Assembly: GCA_031316315.1 (NCBI GenBank)
Contig: JADBEO010000007.1
Location: 43,501 to 107,500, forward strand
Direction: 5' to 3'
From: Chelatococcus sambhunathii
Lineage (GTDB): Bacteria > Pseudomonadota > Alphaproteobacteria > Rhizobiales > Methylopilaceae
DNA: 64,000 bases
Below are positions 1-7,025 of the stretch, in pieces. Below the pieces are notes generated by a model, which had not been told where the DNA came from, made no database searches, and saw only the letters and a list, made by a program, of their open reading frames with translations. The translations under genes and the position numbers were made by a program. Each line of letters starts with the position of its first letter. Positions within the stretch are counted from its first letter, which is position 1.

Positions 1-238
1 CTTCGCGGACGGCTATGAACGGCTTGCCGTCCTCGGTCGCCCGGGGCGCGGTTGAGTAGGCCGGGCGACCGTCCGGGTCGCGGTAGTAGAGGATCGCGCC
101 GGCCGCGGCCGTCGCAGCGGGTTGACCTTCCGCCTGAACGGCCGTTGCGCCCGGCTCCATGCCGCGCTGGCCGGCCCAGTAGCCGCCGCCCGCAAGGGCG
201 GCCGCCAGCAGGATCGCGCCGACGGCCGCCGCCTTCAT
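1..238 (-). CDS. Efflux RND periplasmic adaptor (CusB-like), N-terminal fragment
   Basis: Only the first 79 residues are present; the gene runs off the left edge. The protein opens with a hydrophobic signal anchor (MKAAAVGAILLAAALAGGGY) and then has the short heavy-metal-binding motif seen at the start of CusB-type adaptors (YYRDPDGRPAYS, near residue 53). In that family the motif is followed by HlyD-like hairpin and beta-barrel domains that link an inner-membrane RND pump to a TolC channel. It starts at ATG 238 and overlaps the stop of the upstream gene (ATGA), so it is translationally coupled. With the TolC-like gene of this operon it predicts a Cu(I)/Ag(I) tripartite efflux system whose pump gene lies further left. 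Confidence 0.8.
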   Translation of the reverse strand, partial: MKAAAVGAILLAAALAGGGYWAGQRGMEPGATAVQAEGQPAATAAAGAILYYRDPDGRPAYSTAPRATEDGKPFIAVRE

Positions 239-639
239 GGCTTGGCCTGCAGCACGAGCTTGCCCTCGACCGTGCCGGTTTCGCCCTGCACCTTGGCCGC
301 GAGCGATAGCCGCCAGCCGCCCTCCATCGTCAGCTTGGTCTTGAATCGATAGACGCCCGGCTGGTCGGAGGACGTGGAGGCGATGGCGGAGGACATGGTG
401 GGCATGCCGTCCGGCGCCATGTCGATCCGGGTCGCGTAGATCACCGCGTCCGGAACGGCTTTCGAGGTCCGCTTGTCAACCAGGCGCACCGCCAGGACGG
501 CCTCGCCCACCTTGGCGACGCTTTCCACAAGCTGGAACTCATAGTCTGACACGTCGGCGAAAGCGGGAGTCAGAATGGCGGTCGAGATGACCGCGGCGAG
601 CATTGCGGCGCGCAAGCGCCGACCTTGAAACATGGGCAT
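235..639 (-). CDS. Secreted FixH/YtkA-like protein of copper operon
   Basis: A 134-residue protein starting at ATG 639 (MPMFQGRR); a longer upstream reading is open but has no signal-peptide logic. A signal peptide ending around AFA is followed by a single beta-sandwich-like domain. It has features of the YtkA/FixH family: charged strands, VIYATRIDMAPDGMP, and a C-terminal GGWRLSLAAKVQG. Members of this family are often found beside CusB/CusA genes and are thought to act in metal handling in the periplasm; the exact role is not established. It overlaps the adaptor gene by 4 bases and belongs to the leftward copper operon. Confidence 0.65.
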   Translation of the reverse strand: MPMFQGRRLRAAMLAAVISTAILTPAFADVSDYEFQLVESVAKVGEAVLAVRLVDKRTSKAVPDAVIYATRIDMAPDGMPTMSSAIASTSSDQPGVYRFKTKLTMEGGWRLSLAAKVQGETGTVEGKLVLQAKP

Positions 640-778
640 TGTTGAAATCCGAAATGCGTCGGCGTCCGGCGTTCGACCGGACTTGTCTCCGCAGTCTTGC
701 GGCCACGGGTTCGAGACCGCGCGGCTCATGAAACCCGCACGGCGCGATCCGGCGCCCGAGGGGCGCCGTCGACAGACT

Positions 779-1138
779 TCAGATTCGAGGAGGTCGGGCC
801 GGCGGTTCCGAAACCGGGCCCGCGCGGGCGGCGTCGTCACCGGGACGGACAGCGGACAGCGCCAAGATCCGATGCGACCTGGTCACGACCGCCATCGGCG
901 CGGTGGGCGCGCACTTCGTCATGCAGGTCGCGAGCAGCGGACAGCTCTTCTGGCAGTCCGGCGCCACCGGGGCGTCATCCGGACAGCAGGGCATGCCGTC
1001 CGCCATCGGCTCCATCGTTTCCATGGCGACAGACGTCATGGACTCGAGCGCCGCGGCGTTCGCCACGACCGGAATCGCGCCGACGCCGAGCATCAGCACG
1101 AAGACCAGGAGATGCCGCAGGCGGGCGCCGAGGTTCAT
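779..1138 (-). CDS. Small Cys-rich secreted or membrane protein, copper operon
   Basis: 119 residues from ATG 1138; an in-frame ATG 12 bases upstream is also possible. An N-terminal hydrophobic segment (residues 9-30) is followed by a Met-rich stretch and a cluster of six cysteines (PCCPDD, CQKSCPLLATC, TKC). It then has a short tail rich in Arg and Pro. The Met/Cys content and position in a copper-resistance operon suggest a metal-binding exported protein. I do not recognise a named family; it resembles the short Cys-rich proteins often annotated beside copper and mercury genes. No strong ribosome binding site is visible. Confidence 0.5.
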   Translation of the reverse strand: MNLGARLRHLLVFVLMLGVGAIPVVANAAALESMTSVAMETMEPMADGMPCCPDDAPVAPDCQKSCPLLATCMTKCAPTAPMAVVTRSHRILALSAVRPGDDAARAGPVSEPPARPPRI

Positions 1139-1206
1139 GAAAGCGACCATGCGCCAAAACGCGGCGCTCGGGAAGGCGTCCGTCGCTCGGTCTTCGCAAG
1201 CATCGG

Positions 1207-1675
1207 TCACTGCTTCGCCTGTTCCAGCATGCGGTCGTAGAGGTCTTGGCGGATCTCATGCTGGGCAAGGATGCCCTGCACCAAGGGCTTCGCCGTCGCC
1301 TTGCACCAGGCGGCCAAGCGCTCCGATTGCTCGTCCGCCGGCCCGTCTCCCATGACGTGGATGAAGTCGATCAAGACCGCCCGCGACGCGTTCGCGGCGC
1401 GGATCACCACAATCCCGACTCCGCCTGCGAAAGCCGAGCGAGCACCTCACGCTGGACATGGTCGGCGAAGCCGACGCCGTCGAGGTCTCCGGTGCTGGTG
1501 TCCTCGGCGAACCACCTGTCCTGCTGGGAGCAGACGAGGGTCAGGTTCTTCGCGAGGAAGGCCGTCGACAGCCCGTTCGCCAGCATGTCCGTGTCCGGAG
1601 ACGGGGGACCTTGGCCCCAGGGGCGGCGACCGCCGTCGACGCCCCGAGCGCGAGGCAGATGAGAATCACGCGCAT
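1207..1675 (-). pseudogene. Secreted protein gene broken by two frameshifts
   Basis: Three overlapping reading frames join into one plausible secreted protein of about 156 residues. ATG 1675 gives a signal peptide (MRVILICLALGASTAVAA). The frame is lost at a run of five C (about 1603-1607 on the + strand); adding one base there opens the frame containing LANGLSTAFLAKNLTLVC. It is lost again near 1421-1427, after LSQ, and resumes as GVGIVVIRAANASRAVLIDF through to LEQAKQ. Each break is repaired by one base. No known family recognised. It lies in the copper operon between the DUF305 and Cys-rich genes. Real decay and homopolymer assembly error are both possible. Confidence 0.55.
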
Positions 1676-1728
1676 CGTCGTCCTCCAGGAAACGACGGCG
1701 ACCGGATCATCCGCCCGCAGCCGGACCT

Positions 1729-2181
1729 TCACTTCGCCTTGTCGGCCTTGGCCGCCCACGCCTCAAACTCGGCGATCTCGCGCTCCTGGTCCTCGATGAT
1801 CTTCTTCGCCCAGGACTTCGCCTGCTCGTCCTTGCCGGACTTCAGCTCGATCCTGCTCATCGCGACGGCGCCGCGGTGATGGGCGATCATCCCGCAGACG
1901 AAGGCGAGGTCCGGGTTCTTGATCCCGTGGGTCGCGCGCATCGCCTTCCCCATGTCCTGCATGGCCTTCATCGAGGCCATCTGCGCTTCGCCCATGTCGG
2001 CCATCGAGTGGGCCGCCATGTCGCCCATCTCCATGGCCTTGCCCGTCGCTCCCTGCCCGGGAGAGGCGTCCTGACAAGCCTTGGGAAGGCTTTCGGTCCC
2101 CGATGGCGGCGACGTGGCTTCCTGCGCGTTGGCCGTCGAGACGGTCAGGGCAAGCACGGCCGCGAGTGCGATCCGGTTCAT
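1729..2181 (-). CDS. DUF305 family secreted protein
   Basis: 150 residues from ATG 2181, with a GAGGAGAC ribosome binding site five bases upstream. A signal peptide ends near ANAQ. The DUF305 signature follows: a Met/His-rich helical repeat region and the hallmark FVCGMIAHHRGAVAMSR (about residues 98-114). DUF305 proteins are ferritin-like four-helix proteins often found with copper and silver resistance genes; some bind copper, but a reaction is not established. It sits between the CusF gene and the frameshifted gene in the same leftward operon. Confidence 0.85.
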   Translation of the reverse strand: MNRIALAAVLALTVSTANAQEATSPPSGTESLPKACQDASPGQGATGKAMEMGDMAAHSMADMGEAQMASMKAMQDMGKAMRATHGIKNPDLAFVCGMIAHHRGAVAMSRIELKSGKDEQAKSWAKKIIEDQEREIAEFEAWAAKADKAK

Positions 2182-2243
2182 TTTCAGTCTCCTCGATCGA
2201 TGGGAAACCGGGCGGCCACGTCCCGCGGCCGCCCGGCAGGACG

Positions 2244-2525
2244 TCACTTCTTCTGGATCTTGGTGAGGGTGATCTGGCCGTTCACGCGGTCGGCCTCGAA
2301 CGTCACCTTGTCTCCGACCTTCACGCCCTTGAGCAGGGCGGGGTCGGCGGCCTTGAAGACCATGGACATCGGCTCGTCCATGCCGAGGTTCTTGATCGGG
2401 CCGTGGTCGAGCGTGATCTTGCCCGCGCTCTCGTCGACCTTCTTGACGGTGCCGTCGGCGGCGGAGGCCGCGGTGGCGACGAACGCGGCGACGAGGGCGC
2501 CGACAACGGCTGGTGTCTTCTTCAT
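2244..2525 (-). CDS. CusF-like periplasmic copper-binding protein
   Basis: 93 residues with a signal peptide ending at ASAAD. The mature part matches the CusF fold. It has a conserved His (ITLDHGPI) and the Met pair of the metal site (MDEPMSMVF). The small beta-barrel ends ITLTKIQKK. CusF proteins bind Cu(I)/Ag(I) in the periplasm and hand it to the CusCBA efflux complex. An AGGAGA site precedes the ATG by five bases. It lies directly downstream of the cupredoxin gene and upstream of DUF305, as in other copper loci. Confidence 0.9.
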   Translation of the reverse strand: MKKTPAVVGALVAAFVATAASAADGTVKKVDESAGKITLDHGPIKNLGMDEPMSMVFKAADPALLKGVKVGDKVTFEADRVNGQITLTKIQKK

Positions 2526-2547
2526 GGGTGTCTCCTGCTTCGGGGGG

Positions 2548-3021
2548 TCATTTGACGGCGACCGTGCCGTCCATCCCGGCCTCTCGGTGGCCCGGGATCA
2601 GGCAGGCGAAGTTGAACTCGCCTGATTTCGAGAACTTCCAGGTGATCTCGTCGGACTTGCCCGGGGCCAGGCGGCGACCGTTCGGCTCGTCGTGCTCCAT
2701 GTCCGGGTTCTTCCGCATCGCGACCGCGTGCCGGTCGTTCTCGGCGCGGGTCGCCAGCATAAACTCGTGGTCGATCTGGCCCTCGTTCCTGAGGACGAAG
2801 CGGACCTGCTCGCCCCTTTTCGCGGTGATCGAGATCGGCTCGAACAGCATCTTGCCGTCGTCGGTCTCCTTCATGACCACCTCGACGGTGCGGGAAGGCT
2901 TCTTGGGATTTCCCGGCTCGCCGAACGCCTTGGCTTCGGCATGGGAGTGGCCGGGATCCGCCCATGCGGCGGGGGACAGGAGTGCGGTCGCCACGACGGC
3001 GAGCATGAGGGACGTCTTCAT
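2548..3021 (-). CDS. Cupredoxin (plastocyanin/azurin-like) secreted protein
   Basis: 157 residues with a signal peptide (MKTSLMLAVVATALLSPAAW). The mature domain carries the type-1 copper ligand pattern: His in QIDHEFMLA, then Cys-His-Met in NFACLIPGHREAGM. It resembles the copper-resistance cupredoxins related to CopC/CopI (consensus DHEF, GEF.F.C..PGH...GM). It probably carries or buffers copper in the periplasm, next to the multicopper oxidase gene 25 bases upstream. The family is clear; the specific electron partner is not. Confidence 0.88.
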   Translation of the reverse strand: MKTSLMLAVVATALLSPAAWADPGHSHAEAKAFGEPGNPKKPSRTVEVVMKETDDGKMLFEPISITAKRGEQVRFVLRNEGQIDHEFMLATRAENDRHAVAMRKNPDMEHDEPNGRRLAPGKSDEITWKFSKSGEFNFACLIPGHREAGMDGTVAVK

Positions 3022-3046
3022 CGGTTCTTCCTGCTCAGATTTGGGA

Positions 3047-4450
3047 TCAGTGGTTCGCGTGCCCGCCGGAGCCCGCCTTGGGCTTCACGACGTTCATCTC
3101 GACGTCACCGGGCTTGGGCTTGGCGGACGGAGCCGAGGCGGCGTCGCGCTCGGGCCCCTTCCATTCGAAGGCGACCTCGCCCTCAGGGTGCTTGAACCAG
3201 CCGGGATCACGGTAATCGCCGCGTTGGAGGCCTTCACGGACCTTCACCACCGAGAACATCCCGCCCATCTCGATCGGGCCGAACTGGCCGAAGCCCGTCA
3301 TCATCGGCAGCGTGTTGTCGGGGAGCGGCATCTCCATCTCGCCCATGTCGGCCATGCCCGCCTGGCCCATCGGCATGTAGCCGGGGACCAGCGCCTTGAT
3401 CTTCTTGGCGACGTCCTTCTTGTCGACGCCGATGAAGTTCGAGACATCGTGGCCCATGGCGTTCATGGTGTGATGCGACTTGTGGCAATGGATCGCCCAG
3501 TCGCCGGGGGCGTCGGCGACGAAGTCGAAGGCGCGCATCTGCCCGACCGCGCAGTCGATCGTGACCTCGGGCCAGGCGGCCGCCTCCGGCACCCAGCCGC
3601 CGTCCGTGCACGACACCTTGAAGTCGTAGCCGTGCATGTGGATCGGGTGGTTGGTCATGGTGAGGTTGCCGAACCGCACCCGCACCCTGTCGCCCTTGGC
3701 GGCCACCAGGTGGTCGATCCCCGGGAACACGCGGGTGTTCCAGGTCCAGAGGTTGAAGTCGGTCATCTCCGCGACGCGCGGCACGTAGGTCCCCGGATCG
3801 ATGTCGTAGGCCGACATCAGAAACACGAAGTCGCGGTCGACGCGCCGGAACGCCGGGTCCTTCGGGTGCACGACGAAGAAGCCCATCATGCCCATGGCCA
3901 TCTGGACCATCTCGTCGGCGTGCGGGTGGTACATGAAGGTCCCGCTCTTCCGGAGCTGGAACTCGTAGACGAACGTCTTCCCCGGCTTGATGTGCGGCTG
4001 GGTCAGCCCCCCGACGCCGTCCATGCCACTGGGCAGCAACTGTCCGTGCCAGTGCACCGTGGTGTGCTCTGGCAGCTTGTTGGTGACGAAGATCCGGACC
4101 TTGTCGCCCTCGACTGCCTCGATGGTCGGGCCGGGCGACTGGCCGTTGTAGCCCCAGAGATGCGCGACCATGCCGGGGGCGAGCTCGCGGATGACGGGCT
4201 CGGCGACGAGGTGGAACTCCTTCCAGTCGCCATTCATGCGCCAGGGCGCGGTCCAGCCGTTGAGCGTGACCACGGGGTTGTAGTCGGGCCCGGTGGTCGG
4301 CGCGACGGGCGGCTGCATGGTCGCCTCCTTCATCGTCGCGGCCTCGGGGATGGATGCCGCCTGGACGCGGCCTGAGACGGCTGACGCTGCGACCAGCGAT
4401 GTCGCCCCGGCGGCGGAGGCAGAGAGGAACGATCTGCGCGAGACGGTCAT
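3047..4450 (-). CDS. Tat-exported multicopper oxidase
   Basis: 467 residues from ATG 4450, chosen because GGAGG lies five bases upstream and a Tat motif follows at once (SRRSFLS, residues 4-10). The copper ligands of the laccase-like family are all visible: HWHG (about 133), HPHADE (about 175), HPIHMHG, and the Cys-containing HCHKSHHTM. An extended C-terminal tail is rich in Lys and Pro and ends GSGGHANH, with Met-rich segments (DMGEMEMP). Such enzymes oxidise Cu(I) to the less permeable Cu(II) in the periplasm. It is 14 bases downstream of the TolC-like gene, in the CsoR-adjacent leftward operon. Confidence 0.92.
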   Translation of the reverse strand: MTVSRRSFLSASAAGATSLVAASAVSGRVQAASIPEAATMKEATMQPPVAPTTGPDYNPVVTLNGWTAPWRMNGDWKEFHLVAEPVIRELAPGMVAHLWGYNGQSPGPTIEAVEGDKVRIFVTNKLPEHTTVHWHGQLLPSGMDGVGGLTQPHIKPGKTFVYEFQLRKSGTFMYHPHADEMVQMAMGMMGFFVVHPKDPAFRRVDRDFVFLMSAYDIDPGTYVPRVAEMTDFNLWTWNTRVFPGIDHLVAAKGDRVRVRFGNLTMTNHPIHMHGYDFKVSCTDGGWVPEAAAWPEVTIDCAVGQMRAFDFVADAPGDWAIHCHKSHHTMNAMGHDVSNFIGVDKKDVAKKIKALVPGYMPMGQAGMADMGEMEMPLPDNTLPMMTGFGQFGPIEMGGMFSVVKVREGLQRGDYRDPGWFKHPEGEVAFEWKGPERDAASAPSAKPKPGDVEMNVVKPKAGSGGHANH

Positions 4451-4464
4451 GGTTGCCTCCGGTT

Positions 4465-5901
4465 TCATTGGGGGGACGCCGACGAGGCGGACGTGGCGGA
4501 TGCCAGCTTCGGCTCGGCGGCCGGCTCGGCCGCGGAGCCGCCGCCGATGAGCGCTGCCTGGAAGTCGACGTCGGCGATGAAGAAGTCGCGCCTGGCCCGG
4601 ATCGCCGCGACGTTCGAGGCGACGTTCTCGCGGGCGTTGGTCAGCAGCTCGAAGGCGTCGACCAGCATGCCGTTGTACTGGAGCTGCGATTCCTCGGTGA
4701 TGACCTTGCGCAGTGGCAGCACGCGGGTCTGGTAGGAGCGCGCGATCTCGTGGCGACCGCGGTAGGTCGCGTAGGCCTCGCGCGCCTCGGAGCGGGCGTT
4801 GACGGCCTTCTCGAGCAGGCGGTTGACCGCGCCCATGTAGGTCTCGCGGGCTCGTGCGGAGCTTGCCTTGCCGAAGTCGAAGATCGGGATCTGGACCGCG
4901 ACCTCGAAGCCCTTCGGGTTCGCCTTCTCGCCCTCCGCCGACCTCGAGCGGTTGGCGATCCCGGTGACCTCGAGCATGGAGATCGCCCGGGTCTGCTCGG
5001 TGAGCCCGTAGGACTGGGCAAGCGCGTCGAGCTCCAGCCGGTCCCCGATGATGTCGACCCGGCGCCGGATCGCGGTCGCCTCCACGTCGCCCTGCGTCTT
5101 CAGCCGCGGGAACGACGGCAGGCGCGCGGGCAGCCTGTAGTCAAGGTCGCGGCCCCACAGCCCGAGCTGGCGGGTCAATGCCTCGCGCTCCTTCGCCGTC
5201 TCGAGCCGGGCCTCCGCGAGTTCTGTCGCGACCTCGGCGTAGAGGGCGCCGGAGCGGGCCTGGCTCAGCTTGGTGGCGGCTCCGGTCTCGCCGAGCTTCT
5301 TCGTGAGCTCCGCCGCGGCGCCCGCCGACGCGCGCGCCGTCTCGAGGAAGGCGGCTGTCTCCCGGGCCGCGACCGCCCGATAGTAGGCGCGGCGGGCCTC
5401 GGAGGCCGTCCGGAAGGTCGCCGAAATCGCCTTGTACCGGGCCGCGCGGAACTCCGTCTCGGCGATCTTGGCTCGCCGGGGAAGGGTCAGGAGCTGGAGC
5501 AGGTCCGCGATCAGGCGGCGCTCGACGTCGAGGTCGCCGGAACCGACGACCCGTTCGATGGAGACCGTCGGGGACGGCGGAAGGCTGGCCTCGACGTATT
5601 GGGCCTCGGACACGCCCAGCGCGTTGTACTCGGCCTGCAGGCCGCGGTTGTTCAGAAGCGCTACCTGGACGGCCGCGTCCGCCGTCAGCGGCTTCGCGAG
5701 CAGTCGATCGACCCGCGACCGCACCGCGGCCGCATCGGCCGGGGTGACGATCTTCGCCGAGGTCGCGCCGATCTCCAGCGAGACCCGCGAGGCCACGGGC
5801 GACATGCCGCCGTCCCTGGTGAAGCTCGCGCATGCGCCGAGGGCGCCGGAGAGGGCGACGACCGCCGCGGCCCTAAGTAGCCTGGAGCGAAGGCCCGCCA
5901 T
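4465..5901 (-). CDS. TolC-family outer membrane efflux lipoprotein (CusC-like)
   Basis: 478 residues from ATG 5901; a GTG one codon earlier is also in frame, and GGAGG lies eight bases upstream of the ATG. A lipobox (GALGACASF) marks it as a lipoprotein. The rest is two long Ala/Arg/Glu-rich alpha-helical repeats with the pattern of outer-membrane factors of metal efflux pumps. Its start overlaps the stop of the small lipoprotein gene. Role: outer-membrane channel of the RND copper efflux system whose adaptor gene begins at the left edge. Confidence 0.9.
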   Translation of the reverse strand: MAGLRSRLLRAAAVVALSGALGACASFTRDGGMSPVASRVSLEIGATSAKIVTPADAAAVRSRVDRLLAKPLTADAAVQVALLNNRGLQAEYNALGVSEAQYVEASLPPSPTVSIERVVGSGDLDVERRLIADLLQLLTLPRRAKIAETEFRAARYKAISATFRTASEARRAYYRAVAARETAAFLETARASAGAAAELTKKLGETGAATKLSQARSGALYAEVATELAEARLETAKEREALTRQLGLWGRDLDYRLPARLPSFPRLKTQGDVEATAIRRRVDIIGDRLELDALAQSYGLTEQTRAISMLEVTGIANRSRSAEGEKANPKGFEVAVQIPIFDFGKASSARARETYMGAVNRLLEKAVNARSEAREAYATYRGRHEIARSYQTRVLPLRKVITEESQLQYNGMLVDAFELLTNARENVASNVAAIRARRDFFIADVDFQAALIGGGSAAEPAAEPKLASATSASSASPQ

Positions 5902-6125
5902 CACATGCCCTCCATCGGCTTGGAGGTCACGGCCTTGTTCTGCTCGAGCCAGGGCTTCGGTCCGACGGGCCGATGGTCGACCGTGCCCGCCATGACGGAG
6001 GTCTGTCGGATCGCCGGAACCGGAGCGGAAGGATCGCCGGGATCACGCCCCGCGATCGGCGGTGGGAGCTGGGTCGAGCAGGCGGCCAAAAGCAGTGCGA
6101 CGGCAGCCGAGACGAGCGGCTTCAT
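5901..6125 (-). CDS. Small lipoprotein of copper operon
   Basis: 74 residues from ATG 6125. A signal peptide ends in a lipobox (LLLAACST), followed by a Pro-rich, low-complexity stretch (PPPIAGRDPGDPSAP) and no recognisable domain. Its TGA overlaps the start of the TolC-like gene, indicating coupled translation. No family recognised; it could be a spacer-type outer-membrane lipoprotein. A G-rich tract serves as a weak ribosome binding site. Confidence 0.6.
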   Translation of the reverse strand: MKPLVSAAVALLLAACSTQLPPPIAGRDPGDPSAPVPAIRQTSVMAGTVDHRPVGPKPWLEQNKAVTSKPMEGM

Positions 6126-6255
6126 GGAGAACCCCGGAATCTGGACGAGCAAGCGCGATGGCGCCGTGGCGCCGGCGAGGCGCGCGGTCGGTCAGATGTC
6201 TCGGAGAGCGTCGACGGAGCCCGGGATGAGGGCGTGCGTCAGGCGCGCGAGGACG

Positions 6256-6666
6256 TCAGCCGACCTGCGCGGCCGACGGTCTCGGGGGACGCTTGATGTG
6301 GACGGCCGGCCCGGAGACGGCAACCGGGGCCGGAGCCGCGGGCAGTGCGGTGACCTCGAGCGTCACGGCCTGGAGCGGCTCCATGTCGGCCGAGATGACC
6401 GCGTGGCACGTGTTGCTGCAGCAGGTGGACTTGCCCGAGCCGGACTGGCTCATGTGGCCCGCACAATCGGCCGACGCGGTCTCCGCCACTTGCCCCTGCG
6501 CCCCGACGTCCGCGGGGGCCGCGGCTGGCGCGTGGATGGCCTGCTCTGTCTGCGCGGCCGGGGCGCGATGTCCCTCGTGCGCCTCGCCGGGCGTGGCCCA
6601 GATCGACGCCACGAAAACGGCGAGCGCGAGCCCCGCGACCATCCTGATGAGCGAGCGGAGGGTCAT
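6256..6666 (-). CDS. Secreted Cys/His-rich protein following csoR
   Basis: 136 residues from ATG 6666, overlapping the csoR stop (ATGA). A hydrophobic signal segment (residues 8-25) is followed by AHEGH and an Ala/Pro-rich linker. A cysteine cluster comes next (DCAGHMSQSGSG, then CCSNTC), and the tail is Pro-rich. The cysteines and histidines and the coupling to csoR suggest a periplasmic copper binder. No named family recognised. A gap of 130 bases separates it from the next gene; I see no clear promoter there. Confidence 0.6.
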   Translation of the reverse strand: MTLRSLIRMVAGLALAVFVASIWATPGEAHEGHRAPAAQTEQAIHAPAAAPADVGAQGQVAETASADCAGHMSQSGSGKSTCCSNTCHAVISADMEPLQAVTLEVTALPAAPAPVAVSGPAVHIKRPPRPSAAQVG

Positions 6667-6938
6667 CCGCGCACCCTCCCGAGGACGTCGACGAGCTCGG
6701 CCACCTTCTGGCGCTGCTCGTCCTTGTTCCCCGACTGGATGGCGTTCTCGACGCAGTGGCCGACATGGTCCTTGAGGATCTCCTCCTCGACCCGCTTGAG
6801 GGCGGCCCGGACGGCGGAGATCTGGGTGACCACGTCGATGCAGTAGCGATCCTCCTCGAGCATGCGCGCGATGCCCCGGACCTGACCTTCGATCCGGTTC
6901 AACCGCTTCCCGCAAGAGGCCTTGGTGCAGCACTGCAT
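6663..6938 (-). CDS. csoR: CsoR-family copper-sensing repressor
   Basis: 91 residues, all helical, of the CsoR/RcnR family (DUF156). The Cu(I) ligand set Cys33-His58-Cys62 has the 25 and 4 residue spacing of CsoR proteins, which separates it from formaldehyde- or nickel-sensing members. The N-terminus also has extra cysteines (CCTKASC). CsoR tetramers repress copper genes and leave DNA on binding Cu(I). It is the first gene of the leftward operon and faces the CopA-type ATPase gene across two ATACCC/GGGTAT operators, so it is probably autoregulated. Confidence 0.93.
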   Translation of the reverse strand: MQCCTKASCGKRLNRIEGQVRGIARMLEEDRYCIDVVTQISAVRAALKRVEEEILKDHVGHCVENAIQSGNKDEQRQKVAELVDVLGRVRG

Positions 6939-6948
6939 GATTGACCCA

Positions 6949-7002
6949 TTACCCTATTGGGGTATATGACGCAAGCATCGATCGATACCCGCAGAGGGTA
7001 TA
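6949..7002. promoter_or_regulatory. Two CsoR-type operators between csoR and the copper ATPase gene
   Basis: Two GC-tract palindromes with AT ends match the CsoR operator pattern (TACCC, 4-5 bases, GGGTA). The first, TACCCTATTGGGGTA, is at 6950-6964. The second, ATACCCGCAGAGGGTAT, is at 6985-7001. One lies just upstream of csoR and the other 25 bases upstream of the ATPase start, so each could govern one divergent transcript. Family knowledge supports the assignment; binding is inferred. Confidence 0.85.
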
Positions 7003-7025
7003 TTCCCGATCGACGGGAGACGACC

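Noticed and set aside
2513..4375. 620-residue rightward open frame
   Set aside because: Antisense to the cupredoxin and multicopper oxidase genes; its composition reflects GC-rich third positions.
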